Of a DNA stretch of 64,000 nt, positions 37,207-47,247 are shown piece by piece. A program made the position numbers and the translations under genes. This DNA is from Lysinibacillus sp. B2A1 (GTDB lineage: Bacteria > Bacillota > Bacilli > Bacillales_A > Planococcaceae), in NCBI GenBank assembly GCA_002973635.1, contig CP027224.1:1498501-1562500 (forward strand), given 5' to 3'. Position 1 is the first letter of the stretch; every line of letters begins with the position of its first letter. The notes under the pieces were generated by a model that saw only the letters and a list, made by a program, of their open reading frames with translations, did not search any database and was not told the origin of the DNA.

Positions 37207-37412
37207 GATTAGCACCTCCACGTCCTATTTCTTACTTGTAATGTTCCCAACTAAGATTGTTTAAAACACGTCAACATTTTACAATAACTCCGACAAAACT
37301 GCGATTATTTCTGTTATCGAAAATCTTCTAAACATTTGTTAAAATATACATATCTGCTAGTAGCATATGCATGCAGTGTTGATTTTTGAACGGGGAAAAG
37401 GGGAGAATGGAT

Positions 37413-38597
37413 ATGGCAAACGAGGTAGTAATCGTAAGTGCTGTACGTACAGCGATTGGTTCTTTTCAAGGAGCATTAAAGGACGTACCAGCAACAACTT
37501 TAGGCAGTATTGTTATCAAAGAAGCATTGGCACGTGCTGGCGTAGCAGGCGAACAAGTTGACGAGGTTATTATGGGGAATGTTTTATCGGCAGGTCTTGG
37601 GCAAAATCCAGCTCGCCAAGCAGCCATTGCAGCTGGCTTACCACATGAGGTATCTGCCTTAACGATTAATAAGGTGTGTGGCTCGGGCTTAAAAGCAGTG
37701 CATTTAGCAACACAGGCTATTTTAGCAGGAGATGCAGATATTATCGTGGCAGGCGGCTTTGAAAATATGAGCCAAGCACCCTATGTCTTAAAAAAAGCAC
37801 GCGAAGGCTTCCGTATGGGGGATCAAAAGGTTGTCGATACAATGATTCATGACGGTCTATGGTGTGCATTTAATGATTACCATATGGGCATTACCGCAGA
37901 AAATTTATGCGATGCCTATGAGATTTCTCGAGAAGAGCAAGATGCTTTTGCGGCACGCTCACAACAGCGTGCAGAAGCAGCTATTGAAGCAGGTAAGTTT
38001 AACGATGAAATTGTCGCTGTGGAAATACCTCAACGAAAGGGAGAATCAATTGTTTTCAATAAAGATGAATTCCCTCGTAAGGGTGTGACAGCTGAGTTTC
38101 TATCTAAATTACGTCCTGCTTTTAAAAAGGATGGCTCGGTGACAGCAGCAAACGCATCCGGCATTAATGATGGCGCAGCAGCAGTTGTTGTTATGTCAAA
38201 AGAAAAAGCGGAAGCGTTAGGCATTCAACCAATGGCATTGATTGCTGCAAATGCGAGTGCAGGTGTTGATCCAGCCATTATGGGAACTGGACCTGTCACA
38301 GCAGTAAAGAAAGCATTAGCAAAGGCTGATGTCACTTTAGAAACGATTGATTTAATTGAAGCCAATGAAGCATTTGCAGCGCAATCGATAGCTGTCGATC
38401 GCGAACTAGGCTTTAGTCATGATAAACTAAATGTCAATGGGGGAGCAATTGCTCTCGGTCACCCAATTGGTGCAAGTGGTGCGCGTATTTTAGTAACACT
38501 TTTATATGAGATGGAAAAGGCTAATGCTAAAACAGGTCTTGCAACACTCTGTATCGGTGGGGGCCAAGGCGTAGCAACAATTATAAAACGCCCTTGA
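37413..38597 (+). CDS. acetyl-CoA C-acetyltransferase (thiolase)
   Basis: Start at ATG 37413, seven nt after AAAGGGGAG. The 394-residue enzyme has the acylated Cys in [12 protein letters not shown] (about 88), the His in [16 protein letters not shown] (about 350) and the second Cys in TLCIGGGQG (about 380). It condenses two acetyl-CoA or runs the reverse step in fatty-acid or butanoate metabolism. The direction in vivo is not evident. Confidence 0.93.
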   Translation: MANEVVIVSAVRTAIGSFQGALKDVPATTLGSIVIKEALARAGVAGEQVDEVIMGNVLSAGLGQNPARQAAIAAGLPHEVSALTINKVCGSGLKAVHLATQAILAGDADIIVAGGFENMSQAPYVLKKAREGFRMGDQKVVDTMIHDGLWCAFNDYHMGITAENLCDAYEISREEQDAFAARSQQRAEAAIEAGKFNDEIVAVEIPQRKGESIVFNKDEFPRKGVTAEFLSKLRPAFKKDGSVTAANASGINDGAAAVVVMSKEKAEALGIQPMALIAANASAGVDPAIMGTGPVTAVKKALAKADVTLETIDLIEANEAFAAQSIAVDRELGFSHDKLNVNGGAIALGHPIGASGARILVTLLYEMEKANAKTGLATLCIGGGQGVATIIKRP

Positions 38598-38619
38598 TGA
38601 CAGTAAGAAGGTGAAAGCA

Positions 38620-38889
38620 ATGGGAAAGAAACGAAAACAGCAACAACAGCGTATGGACGGTGGCCTGACAGCTAGTTTACCAAAGCAGGAGGCCATGACC
38701 TTAGCAGATCAGCTTGGTGGGGATGTACTTGCTAAATTAAAGGCGGCTAAACAGGATTTAGCAGCGAAGGAGCAGGCAGCTGAAGAAGAGCGCCAAGCCA
38801 AACTAGCCTTTGAGCGCAAGCAGCGTGAAAAGAACAAATCGTTTGAAGAGCTCCTAAACGAATACGGCGATAAAGGCTCAAAATTTTAA
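38620..38889 (+). CDS. YqkE-like DUF3886 protein
   Basis: Start at ATG 38620 after AGAAGGTG. The 89-residue highly charged protein is a long helix (LAAKEQAAEEERQAKLAFERK) ending FEELLNEYGDKGSKF, which matches the DUF3886/YqkE family. Function unknown. It follows the thiolase gene by 22 bp and ends at a terminator. Confidence 0.75.
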   Translation: MGKKRKQQQQRMDGGLTASLPKQEAMTLADQLGGDVLAKLKAAKQDLAAKEQAAEEERQAKLAFERKQREKNKSFEELLNEYGDKGSKF

Positions 38890-38892
38890 AAG

Positions 38893-38927
38893 AAAACAGT
38901 GAATCCACATGCGGGTTCACTGTTTTT
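38893..38927 (+). terminator. intrinsic terminator after the YqkE-like gene
   Basis: Arms AAACAGTGAA and TTCACTGTTT, with a T-rich end. Confidence 0.8.
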
Positions 38928-38963
38928 ATGTTGATAGAAAGCTTTTGAGTTTTATAGCATTGT

Positions 38964-39538
38964 TTAGATAAATTCAATCGTATTTAAAAATAGGTTTTCT
39001 AGAAGTTCTGTATCGGCAACAGATTGAATCATAGCTTTTAAATAAGTATCTTGATCTATATCTGTAAAATTCCAGTTAACACCTTTAGATAAAGCATATG
39101 CTTGTAAAAAATACGAATGGTACGCCCATTTCTCTCTCTGAAAGGATGTAGCATATTCAATTCGTATTTGTAATAAGCCAATCTATTTGCAGCTTGATTA
39201 ATGGAACTCCAAGTTGGTTCATTATTTTTTTGTAGAAACAATTCACTTGCATAGGAGTTAATAAATTGATATTGGCATAATCGTGTAACACCTTTCATTA
39301 ATTGAACATCTCTAAAGTGTCCAGCGAACGAATAAATATCTTGAAATAGATGTGCGTGTAAACGTTAGAAGCCACGAAGATAGAATGAGTTGATTTTGTA
39401 TGTTCCTTGTTGAATTTGTGTAGCTCTGAGTGAAAACACAAAAGCTTCTGCTAATTCAAGATTTTTATAATCAGAAATACCTAGAAGGTTTGTTTTTAGA
39501 AGGTAATCATCATTAAATTTCTCATTATACTTTCCCAT
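38964..39538 (-). pseudogene. Fic-domain toxin, broken by a stop and a frameshift
   Basis: Reading from ATG 39538 gives MGKYNEKFNDDYLLK and a normal Fic N-terminus up to YLRGF. An in-frame TAA (39365-39367) follows, after which the same frame goes on with RLHAHLFQDIYSFAGHFRDV. The core motif reads HPFRERNGRTIR, with Arg where the family has Gly (HPFxEGNGR). An A6 run on the plus strand (39106-39111) lacks one base; restoring it continues the frame as FLQAYALSKGVNWNFTDID to a stop at 38964. Three separate lesions mean it is non-functional. It was an AMP-transferase toxin paired with the antitoxin that overlaps its start by 14 bp. Confidence 0.85.
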
Positions 39539-39698
39539 TTTTTAAAGCTTCCTTAATAATAGTTGGCGAAATTTGCTCACCAGAATTAACGATTTCAAGC
39601 ACTTTTTTTTGGAGTGTGGGAGTTAGTGATAAATTTTCAAATTGTAAATTTTTCAGTACACGATTAAATTCAGGTGAGTTTAATTGTATTTTTTTCAT
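39525..39698 (-). CDS. VbhA/FicA-type antitoxin of a class I Fic system
   Basis: A 57-residue protein starting after GAAGGGAG. It has a short helix with NLQFEN, close to the class I inhibitory motif (S/T)xxxE(G/N) but with Asn at the first position. A second region, LTPTLQKKVLEIVNSGEQIS, then PTIIKEAL, matches the VbhA pattern. Its frame is intact while the toxin is destroyed. It ends 14 bp inside the toxin gene, so they were translationally coupled. Confidence 0.78.
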   Translation of the reverse strand: MKKIQLNSPEFNRVLKNLQFENLSLTPTLQKKVLEIVNSGEQISPTIIKEALKNGKV

Positions 39699-39803
39699 TC
39701 AAATTGCTCCCTTCTAATAATTATTATAAACGAATGTAACCATTTACAAACCATCATTTTTTCGTTACTTTTTTTGGAATAGCAGAGTTACATATAGAAT
39801 GCT

Positions 39804-40259
39804 CTACTTTCTTAATTTCTTAACAAACACAACAATACCCACAAAAACTATGGCTCCAGCCGTATCGACAAGAACATCCTGACCGCTCATCATACGTCCC
39901 GGTGTAAAGCTTTGACGAAACTCATCAAGCATAGCAATTATAGCTGTTCCTACAATTGCCACTGATGCTGGAAATCGGCGTTTGCCCCATACAAAGTAAA
40001 TACCAAGTGCAATACAACCGAAACCTACAAAATGTGTTAATTTTCGAATTAAAAACTCTACAAATTTAAAATAACCACGCTCTTCCACAGAAACGACTGT
40101 GTCCCAATATGGTATTTGTAATAAAGATAACTGTCTCTCAAAAGGTTTATTTGCTAAGATATCCTCTAATTCTGGTAGTATGCTTTGTTGCTCATAGGTC
40201 ATGCTAGATGAAATAATTAGCACCAACAAAAATACTGCCAAGACAAGCCATTTTTTCAT
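39804..40259 (-). CDS. VanZ-like family membrane protein
   Basis: A 151-residue protein with about four hydrophobic segments and the VanZ hallmarks: KLTHFVGFGCIALGIYF (about 68) and MLDEFRQSFTPGRMMSGQDVLVDTAGA (about 110-135). Function beyond the family name is unknown. It overlaps the aldo/keto reductase gene by 4 bp. Confidence 0.88.
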   Translation of the reverse strand: MKKWLVLAVFLLVLIISSSMTYEQQSILPELEDILANKPFERQLSLLQIPYWDTVVSVEERGYFKFVEFLIRKLTHFVGFGCIALGIYFVWGKRRFPASVAIVGTAIIAMLDEFRQSFTPGRMMSGQDVLVDTAGAIVFVGIVVFVKKLRK

Positions 40260-41155
40260 CGATGTTCTAAATAGAGTTCCGCTTTTGTTAGCTCATTGGC
40301 TGCTATAAAGTTGGATATGGAATCTATTTTTTCATAGGCTGCGAGAGTTTGTGCCAGCTGTTCCTGGGAGCTTGCACCTATCACTGTTGATGCAATAGCA
40401 GATTCCTTTAGATTAAAGGCAATGGCCAGTGCATGTAAATCATCATATTGTGAGGCCAAGTTTGTTAATGTTGCAGTTAATTCCTCGCCTGTATATGTGT
40501 TAAAGCCGCTGCTGTGCTGCAAACGCTTTTGCCAGTTATTCGTTAGTAAACCCTTTGCAACAGTACCACGTGTTACAACAGAAGCCCCTTCTTTGGCGAT
40601 AAAATCGAGCCATTCCTCTGAACGACGATCCAAGGCACTATATTGCATCATAACACTTTTTGCTGAGCTAGCTGGTAAAAACCGTTTAAGCACATTTGGT
40701 CGAATTGAGGAAATGCCGTATTCTCTAATTAGACCATCCTTTTTTAAATCTTCAAAAGTCTCTATTATTCTATCCCAATCATCCTCTAAGGTACCGCCAT
40801 GCAACTGATAAACATCAATATAATCAGTGCCAAGCCGCTTCAAGCTAGCACGTACAGCTTCTTTTATATAGGAAGGTGATGCATCCCAATGCCAACTTTC
40901 TTTATCCTCGTTCCAACGATTTCCTACTTTTGTTGCTAGTTTTACATGTGGACGACGCTTTCCTAAAATTGCGCCAATTATTTCTTCATTTGCCCCAAAA
41001 TCATATAAATCGGCTGTATCGAAATAATTAATGCCAGCATCCAGTGCCATATCGACAATACCAGCAGCCTTATTCCTATCTGTCGAAAGAGACATACCTC
41101 CTAAACTGATTTCCGAAATAAACAATTCACTAGAACCAAGCTGTCTTTTTTTCAT
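40256..41155 (-). CDS. aldo/keto reductase
   Basis: Start at ATG 41155 after GAAGGAGGT. The 299-residue NADPH-dependent reductase has the catalytic tetrad in FDTADLYDFG (Asp about 41, Tyr about 46), LATKVGN (Lys about 73) and YQLHG (His about 121), and a C-terminal cofactor region STVIGASSQEQL. Substrate unknown. Confidence 0.88.
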   Translation of the reverse strand: MKKRQLGSSELFISEISLGGMSLSTDRNKAAGIVDMALDAGINYFDTADLYDFGANEEIIGAILGKRRPHVKLATKVGNRWNEDKESWHWDASPSYIKEAVRASLKRLGTDYIDVYQLHGGTLEDDWDRIIETFEDLKKDGLIREYGISSIRPNVLKRFLPASSAKSVMMQYSALDRRSEEWLDFIAKEGASVVTRGTVAKGLLTNNWQKRLQHSSGFNTYTGEELTATLTNLASQYDDLHALAIAFNLKESAIASTVIGASSQEQLAQTLAAYEKIDSISNFIAANELTKAELYLEHR

Positions 41156-41231
41156 GCGAATGACCTCCTTCGATTTCTCTATCTGTAATGGTACAATGAA
41201 CATATCTGAAGAACAAGCGAGGTTATCGTCA

Positions 41232-41768
41232 ATGAAAAAGTTTGAGGAAAAAACGATAAAGACTACTCCTATTTATGACGGGAAAATTGTGAAGTTACAA
41301 ATTGATGATGTCACATTACCAAATGGTCAGGTAGCGAAACGTGAAATTATTAAGCATCCAGGCGCCGTAGCGGTGATTGCTGTTACCGCAGAAGGTAAAT
41401 TAGTGTTAGTGGAGCAGTATCGTAAGGCTCTTGAACGATCAATTATTGAAATTCCAGCTGGAAAGCTTGAACCTGGTGAGGAGCCAATAATGACAGCACG
41501 TCGAGAGTTAGAGGAGGAAACAGGCTACGGTGCACAAAGCTTTACCTTTTTACAAGCATTTGCAACTTCACCAGGCTTTGCAGATGAGGTGATTCATCTT
41601 TTTATCGCAAAAGATTTATATAAAATTGACAACAAAGCAGATTTAGATGAAGATGAGTTTGTCGAATTATTAGAAGTTTCGTTGGAAGAAGCCCAACAAA
41701 TGATTATAGATGAGCGTATTTATGATGCTAAAACAGCGTTTGCAGTACTTTGGCTTGCGACACAATAA
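41232..41768 (+). CDS. nudF: ADP-ribose pyrophosphatase NudF
   Basis: Start at ATG 41232; the open frame begins far upstream inside the divergent gene. The 178-residue Nudix hydrolase has the box GKLEPGEEPIMTARRELEEETG (about 78-99) and the ADP-ribose loop TSPGFADEVIH (about 118). Same region order (nudF - spoIIM position - fur - xerD) as in B. subtilis. Confidence 0.92.
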   Translation: MKKFEEKTIKTTPIYDGKIVKLQIDDVTLPNGQVAKREIIKHPGAVAVIAVTAEGKLVLVEQYRKALERSIIEIPAGKLEPGEEPIMTARRELEEETGYGAQSFTFLQAFATSPGFADEVIHLFIAKDLYKIDNKADLDEDEFVELLEVSLEEAQQMIIDERIYDAKTAFAVLWLATQ

Positions 41769-41841
41769 GAAAATAATCTTTAGCATAATAGAGACGGACG
41801 AGCATAAGCTGTACAAACCTTGATAGAAAAGGAGCATGTTT

Positions 41842-42354
41842 ATGTCTCGTACGGTGTCTACATTTTATCACGCTTCCATTATAGCTGTGAGCTTTGTTTG
41901 TGGCGTTATCCTCTTTCATATTATCGGTGGGCCGAATGCGGAGCCTTTTATATTATTTATAGAGCCTCGTTTAGCAGATGGGGACAGGCATTCTATATTT
42001 CGATTAGTACTACCAGTTACCGTTTCAGTAGCTTTTGTATTATTGCTGGCAACCCATAGTGTCCTAAAGGTTTTAGTCCGAGTAACAGTGGCGATGCGTG
42101 CAACCTTTTTTGGCTTTAGTTCAGTTTTTTTATTACAAAAACTTGAAGCTTTTTGGGTTTATACGATTTGGTGGTTTCCATTTCAGCTCATCTATTGTAT
42201 ATTGTTGCTAATCCTATGCAATTTACTTGTACCTGCTTGGTCTAAGCGAAAAATCGGGAAAATGGTACCTGGTCGAACAATTTTGTTGAATTTTGTTGCG
42301 TTTTTCATCATAATAGTGGCTGAGTTTATTGTTATTTCATATGTATTAAAATAA
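41842..42354 (+). CDS. polytopic membrane protein in the spoIIM position
   Basis: Start at ATG 41842, seven nt after AAGGAG. The 170-residue product has about five membrane segments (about 10-30, 53-75, 85-103, 108-135, 147-168). In related genomes spoIIM lies between nudF and fur, and the segment FFGFSSVFLL, then FWVYTIWWFPFQLIY is loosely like the SpoIIM core. Similarity is too weak to name it SpoIIM with confidence. Confidence 0.6.
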   Translation: MSRTVSTFYHASIIAVSFVCGVILFHIIGGPNAEPFILFIEPRLADGDRHSIFRLVLPVTVSVAFVLLLATHSVLKVLVRVTVAMRATFFGFSSVFLLQKLEAFWVYTIWWFPFQLIYCILLLILCNLLVPAWSKRKIGKMVPGRTILLNFVAFFIIIVAEFIVISYVLK

Positions 42355-42424
42355 TAGGTTCACATTCACAAAGTTAGCATAATGTAAAAACTTGCAAAAG
42401 CATATTTGAAATCTATTCACTATC

Positions 42425-42454
42425 TTGTAATAGGATTTACTCCTTTGGTATAAT
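42425..42454 (+). promoter_or_regulatory. fur promoter
   Basis: TTGTAA (42425-42430) and TATAAT (42449-42454) are 18 bp apart, 25 bp before the start codon. Confidence 0.65.
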
Positions 42455-42478
42455 GGAAAGAGTTTAGGGGGGCGTCAC

Positions 42479-42943
42479 ATGGAGAGCCGAATTGACCGAA
42501 TAAAAAAACAGTTGCATAGTGCAAGTTATAAGCTGACGCCGCAGCGAGAAGCAACAGTTGCTGTACTGCTTGAGCACGAAGAAGACCACTTAAGTGCAGA
42601 AGATGTGTATCTTTTAGTAAAAGAAAAGGCACCTGAGATTGGTCTAGCCACTGTCTATAGAACGTTAGAGTTACTAACTGAGCTCAAAATTGTCGATAAA
42701 ATCAACTTTGGCGATGGCGTATCACGCTATGATTTACGCCAAGAGGGTGCTGCGCATTTCCACCATCATCTAGTTTGTATCGAATGTGGTGCAGTAGATG
42801 AAATTCAGGAAGATTTACTTGAAGATGTGGAAGCCGTTGTTGAAAAGCGTTGGAACTTTATCATAAAGGATCACCGATTAACTTTCCACGGTATTTGCTG
42901 GCGCTGTCATGATAAAAACGACGAATCGAATGAAGAAAAATAA
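42479..42943 (+). CDS. fur: ferric uptake regulator Fur
   Basis: A 154-residue metalloregulator with an N-terminal winged helix (about 10-80; LTPQREATVAVLLEHEEDHLSAEDVY), the metal-site HFHHHLVCIECG (about 89-100) and two CxxC pairs (CIEC and CWRC) for structural zinc. PerR or Zur cannot be excluded by sequence alone, but position before xerD supports Fur. SD AGGGGGG. Confidence 0.9.
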   Translation: MESRIDRIKKQLHSASYKLTPQREATVAVLLEHEEDHLSAEDVYLLVKEKAPEIGLATVYRTLELLTELKIVDKINFGDGVSRYDLRQEGAAHFHHHLVCIECGAVDEIQEDLLEDVEAVVEKRWNFIIKDHRLTFHGICWRCHDKNDESNEEK

Positions 42944-43138
42944 CGAGAAACTGTCTGTTTTAATCTTAAGTTATAGATTGAATCGGGCAGTTTTTTGTTT
43001 TCAGCATTTATTGCTACTGATACTACTAAGAGAGATGGTTTGAACTATTAATCTGAAAATAGTTTAGGTGGGCATTTAAGCACAATTTTAGGAGGCGTGC
43101 TAAAATAGAGAATAATTGACAGTTATTGAGGGGGCGTT

Positions 43139-44044
43139 ATGATGAATGAATTTCAATATGCTATAGAGGATTACATCCATTTTATCCAAGTTGAACGGCA
43201 GTTATCTGACAATACTTTAGCATCCTATCGCCGAGATTTAGAAAATTATGTGGTTTTTTTGCAGGAAGTAGAGGGAATGTCAGACTTTCGCAAGGTGGAG
43301 AGAACGACCATATTACGTCATTTGGAGCAACTACGGATGCAAGGGAAGACAAGCCGTACCGTTGCACGCCATATCTCCTCTATTCGTAGCTTCCATCAAT
43401 TTTTACTGCGAGAAAAACGTGCTGAAACAGACCCAACAGTGCATTTAGAGATGCCAACGATTGAGCAAAAGCTGCCAAATATCCTTTCTATTGAAGAAAT
43501 TGAAGCGTTATTAATGGCACCTAATCGCAGTAAGCCTCAAGGTGTGCGTGATGTGGCAATGCTGGAATTGTTATATGGCTCAGGAATGCGGATTAGTGAG
43601 TTAATTTCATTAGGTTTATCAGATATTCATCTAACAATGGGCTTTGTCCGTGTTTTTGGTAAGGGAGGAAAGGAGCGCATCATCCCCCTTGGAAAAAGCG
43701 CTCTTTCTGCATTAAATCACTATTTAAATAGTGCTCGAGGTCAATTACAAGGAAAATACCCAAAAACAGATGCTTTTTTTATCAATCAACGAGGGAAACG
43801 TTTAACAAGACAGGGTTGTTGGAAATTAATGAAGGAGCATGCTTTAAAAGCAGGCATCCAACACGAGTTAACACCACATACATTACGTCATTCATTTGCA
43901 ACCCATTTAGTAGAAAACGGTGCGGATTTACGAGCTGTGCAGGAGATGCTTGGTCATGCGGATATTTCCACAACACAAATCTATACACATATTAGTAAAA
44001 CAAGACTATCAGAAGTTTATAAGCAATTTCATCCACGAGCTTAA
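43139..44044 (+). CDS. xerD: site-specific tyrosine recombinase XerD
   Basis: A 301-residue recombinase with a SAM-like N-domain (about 1-90) and the catalytic residues Arg in GSGMRISEL (about 150), HTLRHSFATHL (His/Arg about 245-248), LGHADISTTQ (His about 271) and the Tyr nucleophile in IYTHIS (about 280). With XerC it resolves chromosome dimers at dif. Conserved place after fur. Confidence 0.94.
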   Translation: MMNEFQYAIEDYIHFIQVERQLSDNTLASYRRDLENYVVFLQEVEGMSDFRKVERTTILRHLEQLRMQGKTSRTVARHISSIRSFHQFLLREKRAETDPTVHLEMPTIEQKLPNILSIEEIEALLMAPNRSKPQGVRDVAMLELLYGSGMRISELISLGLSDIHLTMGFVRVFGKGGKERIIPLGKSALSALNHYLNSARGQLQGKYPKTDAFFINQRGKRLTRQGCWKLMKEHALKAGIQHELTPHTLRHSFATHLVENGADLRAVQEMLGHADISTTQIYTHISKTRLSEVYKQFHPRA

Positions 44045-44134
44045 GAATCTAAATTGTATGTTAGTCGGATGTCTGACCTTTATTTTTCGCTTTTTTTTGG
44101 TAAAATAGAGTCATGAGATTAGGAGGCAACAATT

Positions 44135-45316
44135 ATGAATAAACTATTTAATAAAATTCATGTAGTAGTTTTGGACTCAGTGGGAATTGGTGAAGCCCCA
44201 GACGCAGCGAACTTTGGCGATGTTGGTTCACATACACTTGGTCATATCGCTGAAAAAATGAATGGGCTTACAATGCCTCATATGGAAGCTTTGGGCTTAG
44301 CGAATATTGAACCACTACAAGGTATGCAGGCAGCAGAAGAACCAAAAGCGTACTATGGAAAAATGCAGGAAGCATCTGTTGGTAAAGATACAATGACAGG
44401 ACATTGGGAAATTATGGGGTTAAATATTGATAAACCCTTTAAAGTGTATCCAGAAGGGTTCCCTGCAGAGTTGATTGCGGAGCTTGAAAAACGAACGGGC
44501 CGTAAAGTACTGTGCAACAAACCTGCGAGTGGAACACAGGTCATTGAGGACTTTGGTAAGGAGCATATGGAGACAGGTGCGATTATTGTTTATACCTCAG
44601 CTGACCCAGTTCTGCAAATTGCTGCACATGAAGAAATTATTTCAGTGGAGGAGCTCTATAAAATTTGTGAAATAGCACGTGAGCTAACGCTACAACCCGA
44701 ATATTTAGTTGGTCGTGTTATTGCTCGACCATTTATCGGTACGCCTGGGAGCTTCACACGTACATCTAATCGTCATGACTATGCGTTAAAGCCTTTTGGT
44801 CGTACAACGATGAATGTATTAAAGGATGCAGGCTTAGATGTAATCGCTATCGGAAAAATCTCTGATATTTTCAACGGTGAAGGTGTTACAGATGCAGTTC
44901 GTACGAAAAATAATATGGATGGTATGGATAAATTTGCGGAGGTTGTGCGCCGTGATTTCCACGGAATCAGCTTCTTAAACTTAGTAGACTTTGATGCCAA
45001 TTTTGGACATCGACGTGATCCATTAGGCTATGGAAATGCATTACAGGAATTCGATGCTCGATTACCAGAAATTACTGAGACCATGACTGAGGATGATTTG
45101 CTAATTATTACAGCCGACCACGGCAATGATCCAACATTCCATGGCACAGATCATACACGTGAATTTGTACCATTAATTATCTATTCACCACGTTTTAAAG
45201 GTGGACATGAGCTTGCTCTGCGTGAAACTTTTGCAGATATTGCTGCAACAATTGCTGAAAACTTCAACGTCGAAGCACCAGCATTCGGTAAAAGTTTCTT
45301 AAATGAACTGAAATAG
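44135..45316 (+). CDS. deoB: phosphopentomutase
   Basis: A 393-residue alkaline-phosphatase-superfamily mutase that interconverts (deoxy)ribose 1- and 5-phosphate. Metal residues lie in [12 protein letters not shown] (about 12-23) and TADHGND (about 330); the active Thr is in [10 protein letters not shown] (about 86). Forms a nucleoside salvage pair with pdp 12 bp downstream. SD AGGAGG. Confidence 0.96.
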   Translation: MNKLFNKIHVVVLDSVGIGEAPDAANFGDVGSHTLGHIAEKMNGLTMPHMEALGLANIEPLQGMQAAEEPKAYYGKMQEASVGKDTMTGHWEIMGLNIDKPFKVYPEGFPAELIAELEKRTGRKVLCNKPASGTQVIEDFGKEHMETGAIIVYTSADPVLQIAAHEEIISVEELYKICEIARELTLQPEYLVGRVIARPFIGTPGSFTRTSNRHDYALKPFGRTTMNVLKDAGLDVIAIGKISDIFNGEGVTDAVRTKNNMDGMDKFAEVVRRDFHGISFLNLVDFDANFGHRRDPLGYGNALQEFDARLPEITETMTEDDLLIITADHGNDPTFHGTDHTREFVPLIIYSPRFKGGHELALRETFADIAATIAENFNVEAPAFGKSFLNELK

Positions 45317-45328
45317 GGGGATTTTCGT

Positions 45329-46579
45329 ATGAATATGGCGCAGCTATTTGAAAAGAAAAAACATGGCAAGGAGCTATCGCAGGCTGAAATTCAGTATTTT
45401 GTAGAAGGCTATACTACTGGTTCAATCCCTGACTATCAAGCAAGCTCTTTACTAATGGCGATTCGTTTATTGGGCATGACAGATGATGAAACATTTTATT
45501 TAACAAAGGCAATGATAGAATCCGGAGATGTTATTGATTTAACATCTATTGAGGGCTTTAAAATAGATAAACACTCGACTGGCGGGGTAGGTGATAAAGT
45601 CACACTTATTGTCACACCAATAATTGCAGCATTAGACATTCCAGTGGCAAAATTTAGTGGTAAGGGTCTAGGTATCACTGGAGGGACCATCGATAAATTA
45701 GAGTCTATTCGAGGGTTTAAGACGGAGCTTTCCTCACAGGAATTTATCGACAATGTCAATAAACATAAAATTGCGGTGGCTGGTCAAACAGGTAATCTTG
45801 TACCAGCTGACAAAAAGTTGTATGCGCTACGAGATGTGACAGGTACTGTCGATTCCATTCCGCTTATTGCGGCATCAATTATGAGTAAGAAAATTGCAAG
45901 TGGTGCGGACGGCATTGTATTAGATGTAAAATGTGGCTCAGGTGCATTTATGAAGACGGAACAGGAAGCTCAGGTTTTAGCTGACACGATGACTGCAATT
46001 GGTGAAAAGCTAGGACGAAAAGTTGTTGCTCATATAAGCGATATGGATAATCCGTTAGGGAAAATGATTGGAAATAAGCTAGAAGTAGTGGAGGCTTATG
46101 CATTACTTAAAGGCCTTATGAATGAAACACATGAGGATCTACTTGAGGAATGTATTATCATCTCCTCATTAATGTACCAGGTTGCAGCTGGCGTGAATGA
46201 ACCAGAGGCAACAGCAGCCGTGAAGCGTGTGTTAGAGGACGGCTCAGCAGCGGCAAAATTTGAAGAATTTATTGTGGCACAGGGCGGAGATTTAGACGAT
46301 ATTGTACAGAAAGATACAATGAATAAAGTAGTGGTCAAAGCGCCTGCTGAAGGCACTGTAACAACAATTAATGCCCTGTTAATCGGTGAAGCTAGTGTTT
46401 CCCTTGGTGCAGGTCGATTAACGAAGGAATCAGAACTGGATTACGACGCTGGTATCCAATTACTTGCTAAAAAAGGTGATCATGTAAGTAAAGGCGAGGC
46501 GATTGCTTATTTATATTCAAATCGCGAAATTGATGAGGAAACAGTAGATAAAGTACAGAAAGCTTATACAATTGCATAA
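45329..46579 (+). CDS. pdp: pyrimidine-nucleoside phosphorylase
   Basis: A 416-residue enzyme that splits pyrimidine nucleosides with phosphate. It has DKHSTGGVGDKVT (about 84-96, phosphate site), the SGKGLGITGGTIDKLES stretch and the family signature VLDVKCGSGAFMKT (about 194-207). SD AGGGGG 8 nt before the ATG. Its sugar-phosphate product feeds DeoB. A strong terminator follows. Confidence 0.95.
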   Translation: MNMAQLFEKKKHGKELSQAEIQYFVEGYTTGSIPDYQASSLLMAIRLLGMTDDETFYLTKAMIESGDVIDLTSIEGFKIDKHSTGGVGDKVTLIVTPIIAALDIPVAKFSGKGLGITGGTIDKLESIRGFKTELSSQEFIDNVNKHKIAVAGQTGNLVPADKKLYALRDVTGTVDSIPLIAASIMSKKIASGADGIVLDVKCGSGAFMKTEQEAQVLADTMTAIGEKLGRKVVAHISDMDNPLGKMIGNKLEVVEAYALLKGLMNETHEDLLEECIIISSLMYQVAAGVNEPEATAAVKRVLEDGSAAAKFEEFIVAQGGDLDDIVQKDTMNKVVVKAPAEGTVTTINALLIGEASVSLGAGRLTKESELDYDAGIQLLAKKGDHVSKGEAIAYLYSNREIDEETVDKVQKAYTIA

Positions 46580-46589
46580 ATATTTTGGA

Positions 46590-46630
46590 GCGAGAACTCT
46601 CTTTTTAGGAAAAGAGGGTTCTCGCTTTTT
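46590..46630 (+). terminator. strong terminator after pdp
   Basis: Arms GCGAGAACTCTCTTTTT and AAAAGAGGGTTCTCGC with a short loop, then T5. Confidence 0.9.
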
Positions 46631-46793
46631 GTTATGTAACGGATAGAAAAGCTAATGTGGCAGATAAACTCAATGGAAGAGTCAATGTGATGGATAGATT
46701 CACTCAAAATATTGCTAGTACTTATTAAAGAATATGGCGTTTAAAAAATGTTGATTTATCCCATACTGCACTTAACCTAAAAAGCTATCAGTA

Positions 46794-46870
46794 TGTCGAT
46801 TTGACACTATTTCGGAAGACTTTGCACTAGTTCTGTCAGCCGCAAGGAATCACCGCATCAAATGTGGAAT
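46794..46870 (+). promoter_or_regulatory. spoIIA promoter: sigma-H-like with upstream 0A boxes
   Basis: AAGGAATC (46844-46851) and GGAAT (46866-46870) are 14 bp apart, the sigma-H spacing, 23 bp before the spoIIAA start. A 0A-box-like TGTCAAAT (minus strand, 46799-46806) and TGTCGAT (46794-46800) lie about 40 bp upstream. This fits Spo0A-P plus sigma-H control, as known for spoIIA. Confidence 0.65.
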
Positions 46871-46893
46871 TGCACGAGGAGGAGGCGATGTTC

Positions 46894-47247
46894 ATGCATT
46901 TTCAATTAGAAATGGTAACAAGAGAGACTGTGGTAATACGGTTATTTGGGGAGCTCGATCATCATGCAGTAGAGCAAATTCGAGCAAAAATTTCTACAGC
47001 CATTTTTCAAGGTGCTGTATCGACGATTATTTGGAACCTAGAGGGACTTTCCTTTATGGATAGCTCAGGTGTAGGTTTAGTACTTGGCCGGATGCGAGAG
47101 TTAGAGGCAGTGGCTGGTCGAACAATTTTATTAAATCCATCGCCGACAATGCGAAAAGTATTTCAATTTTCAGGTTTAGGGCCATGGATGATGGATGCAA
47201 CAGAAGAAGAAGCGATTGAACGAGTTAGGGGGATTGTAAATGGATAA
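46894..47247 (+). CDS. spoIIAA: anti-sigma F factor antagonist SpoIIAA
   Basis: Start at ATG 46894, eight nt after AGGAGGAGG; this gives 117 residues, the B. subtilis length. STAS domain with the phosphorylated Ser in LSFMDSSGVGLVLGR (about 57-58) and the family opening VIRLFGELDHH. Unphosphorylated SpoIIAA frees sigma F in the forespore by binding SpoIIAB. Overlaps spoIIAB by 8 bp. Confidence 0.96.
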   Translation: MHFQLEMVTRETVVIRLFGELDHHAVEQIRAKISTAIFQGAVSTIIWNLEGLSFMDSSGVGLVLGRMRELEAVAGRTILLNPSPTMRKVFQFSGLGPWMMDATEEEAIERVRGIVNG

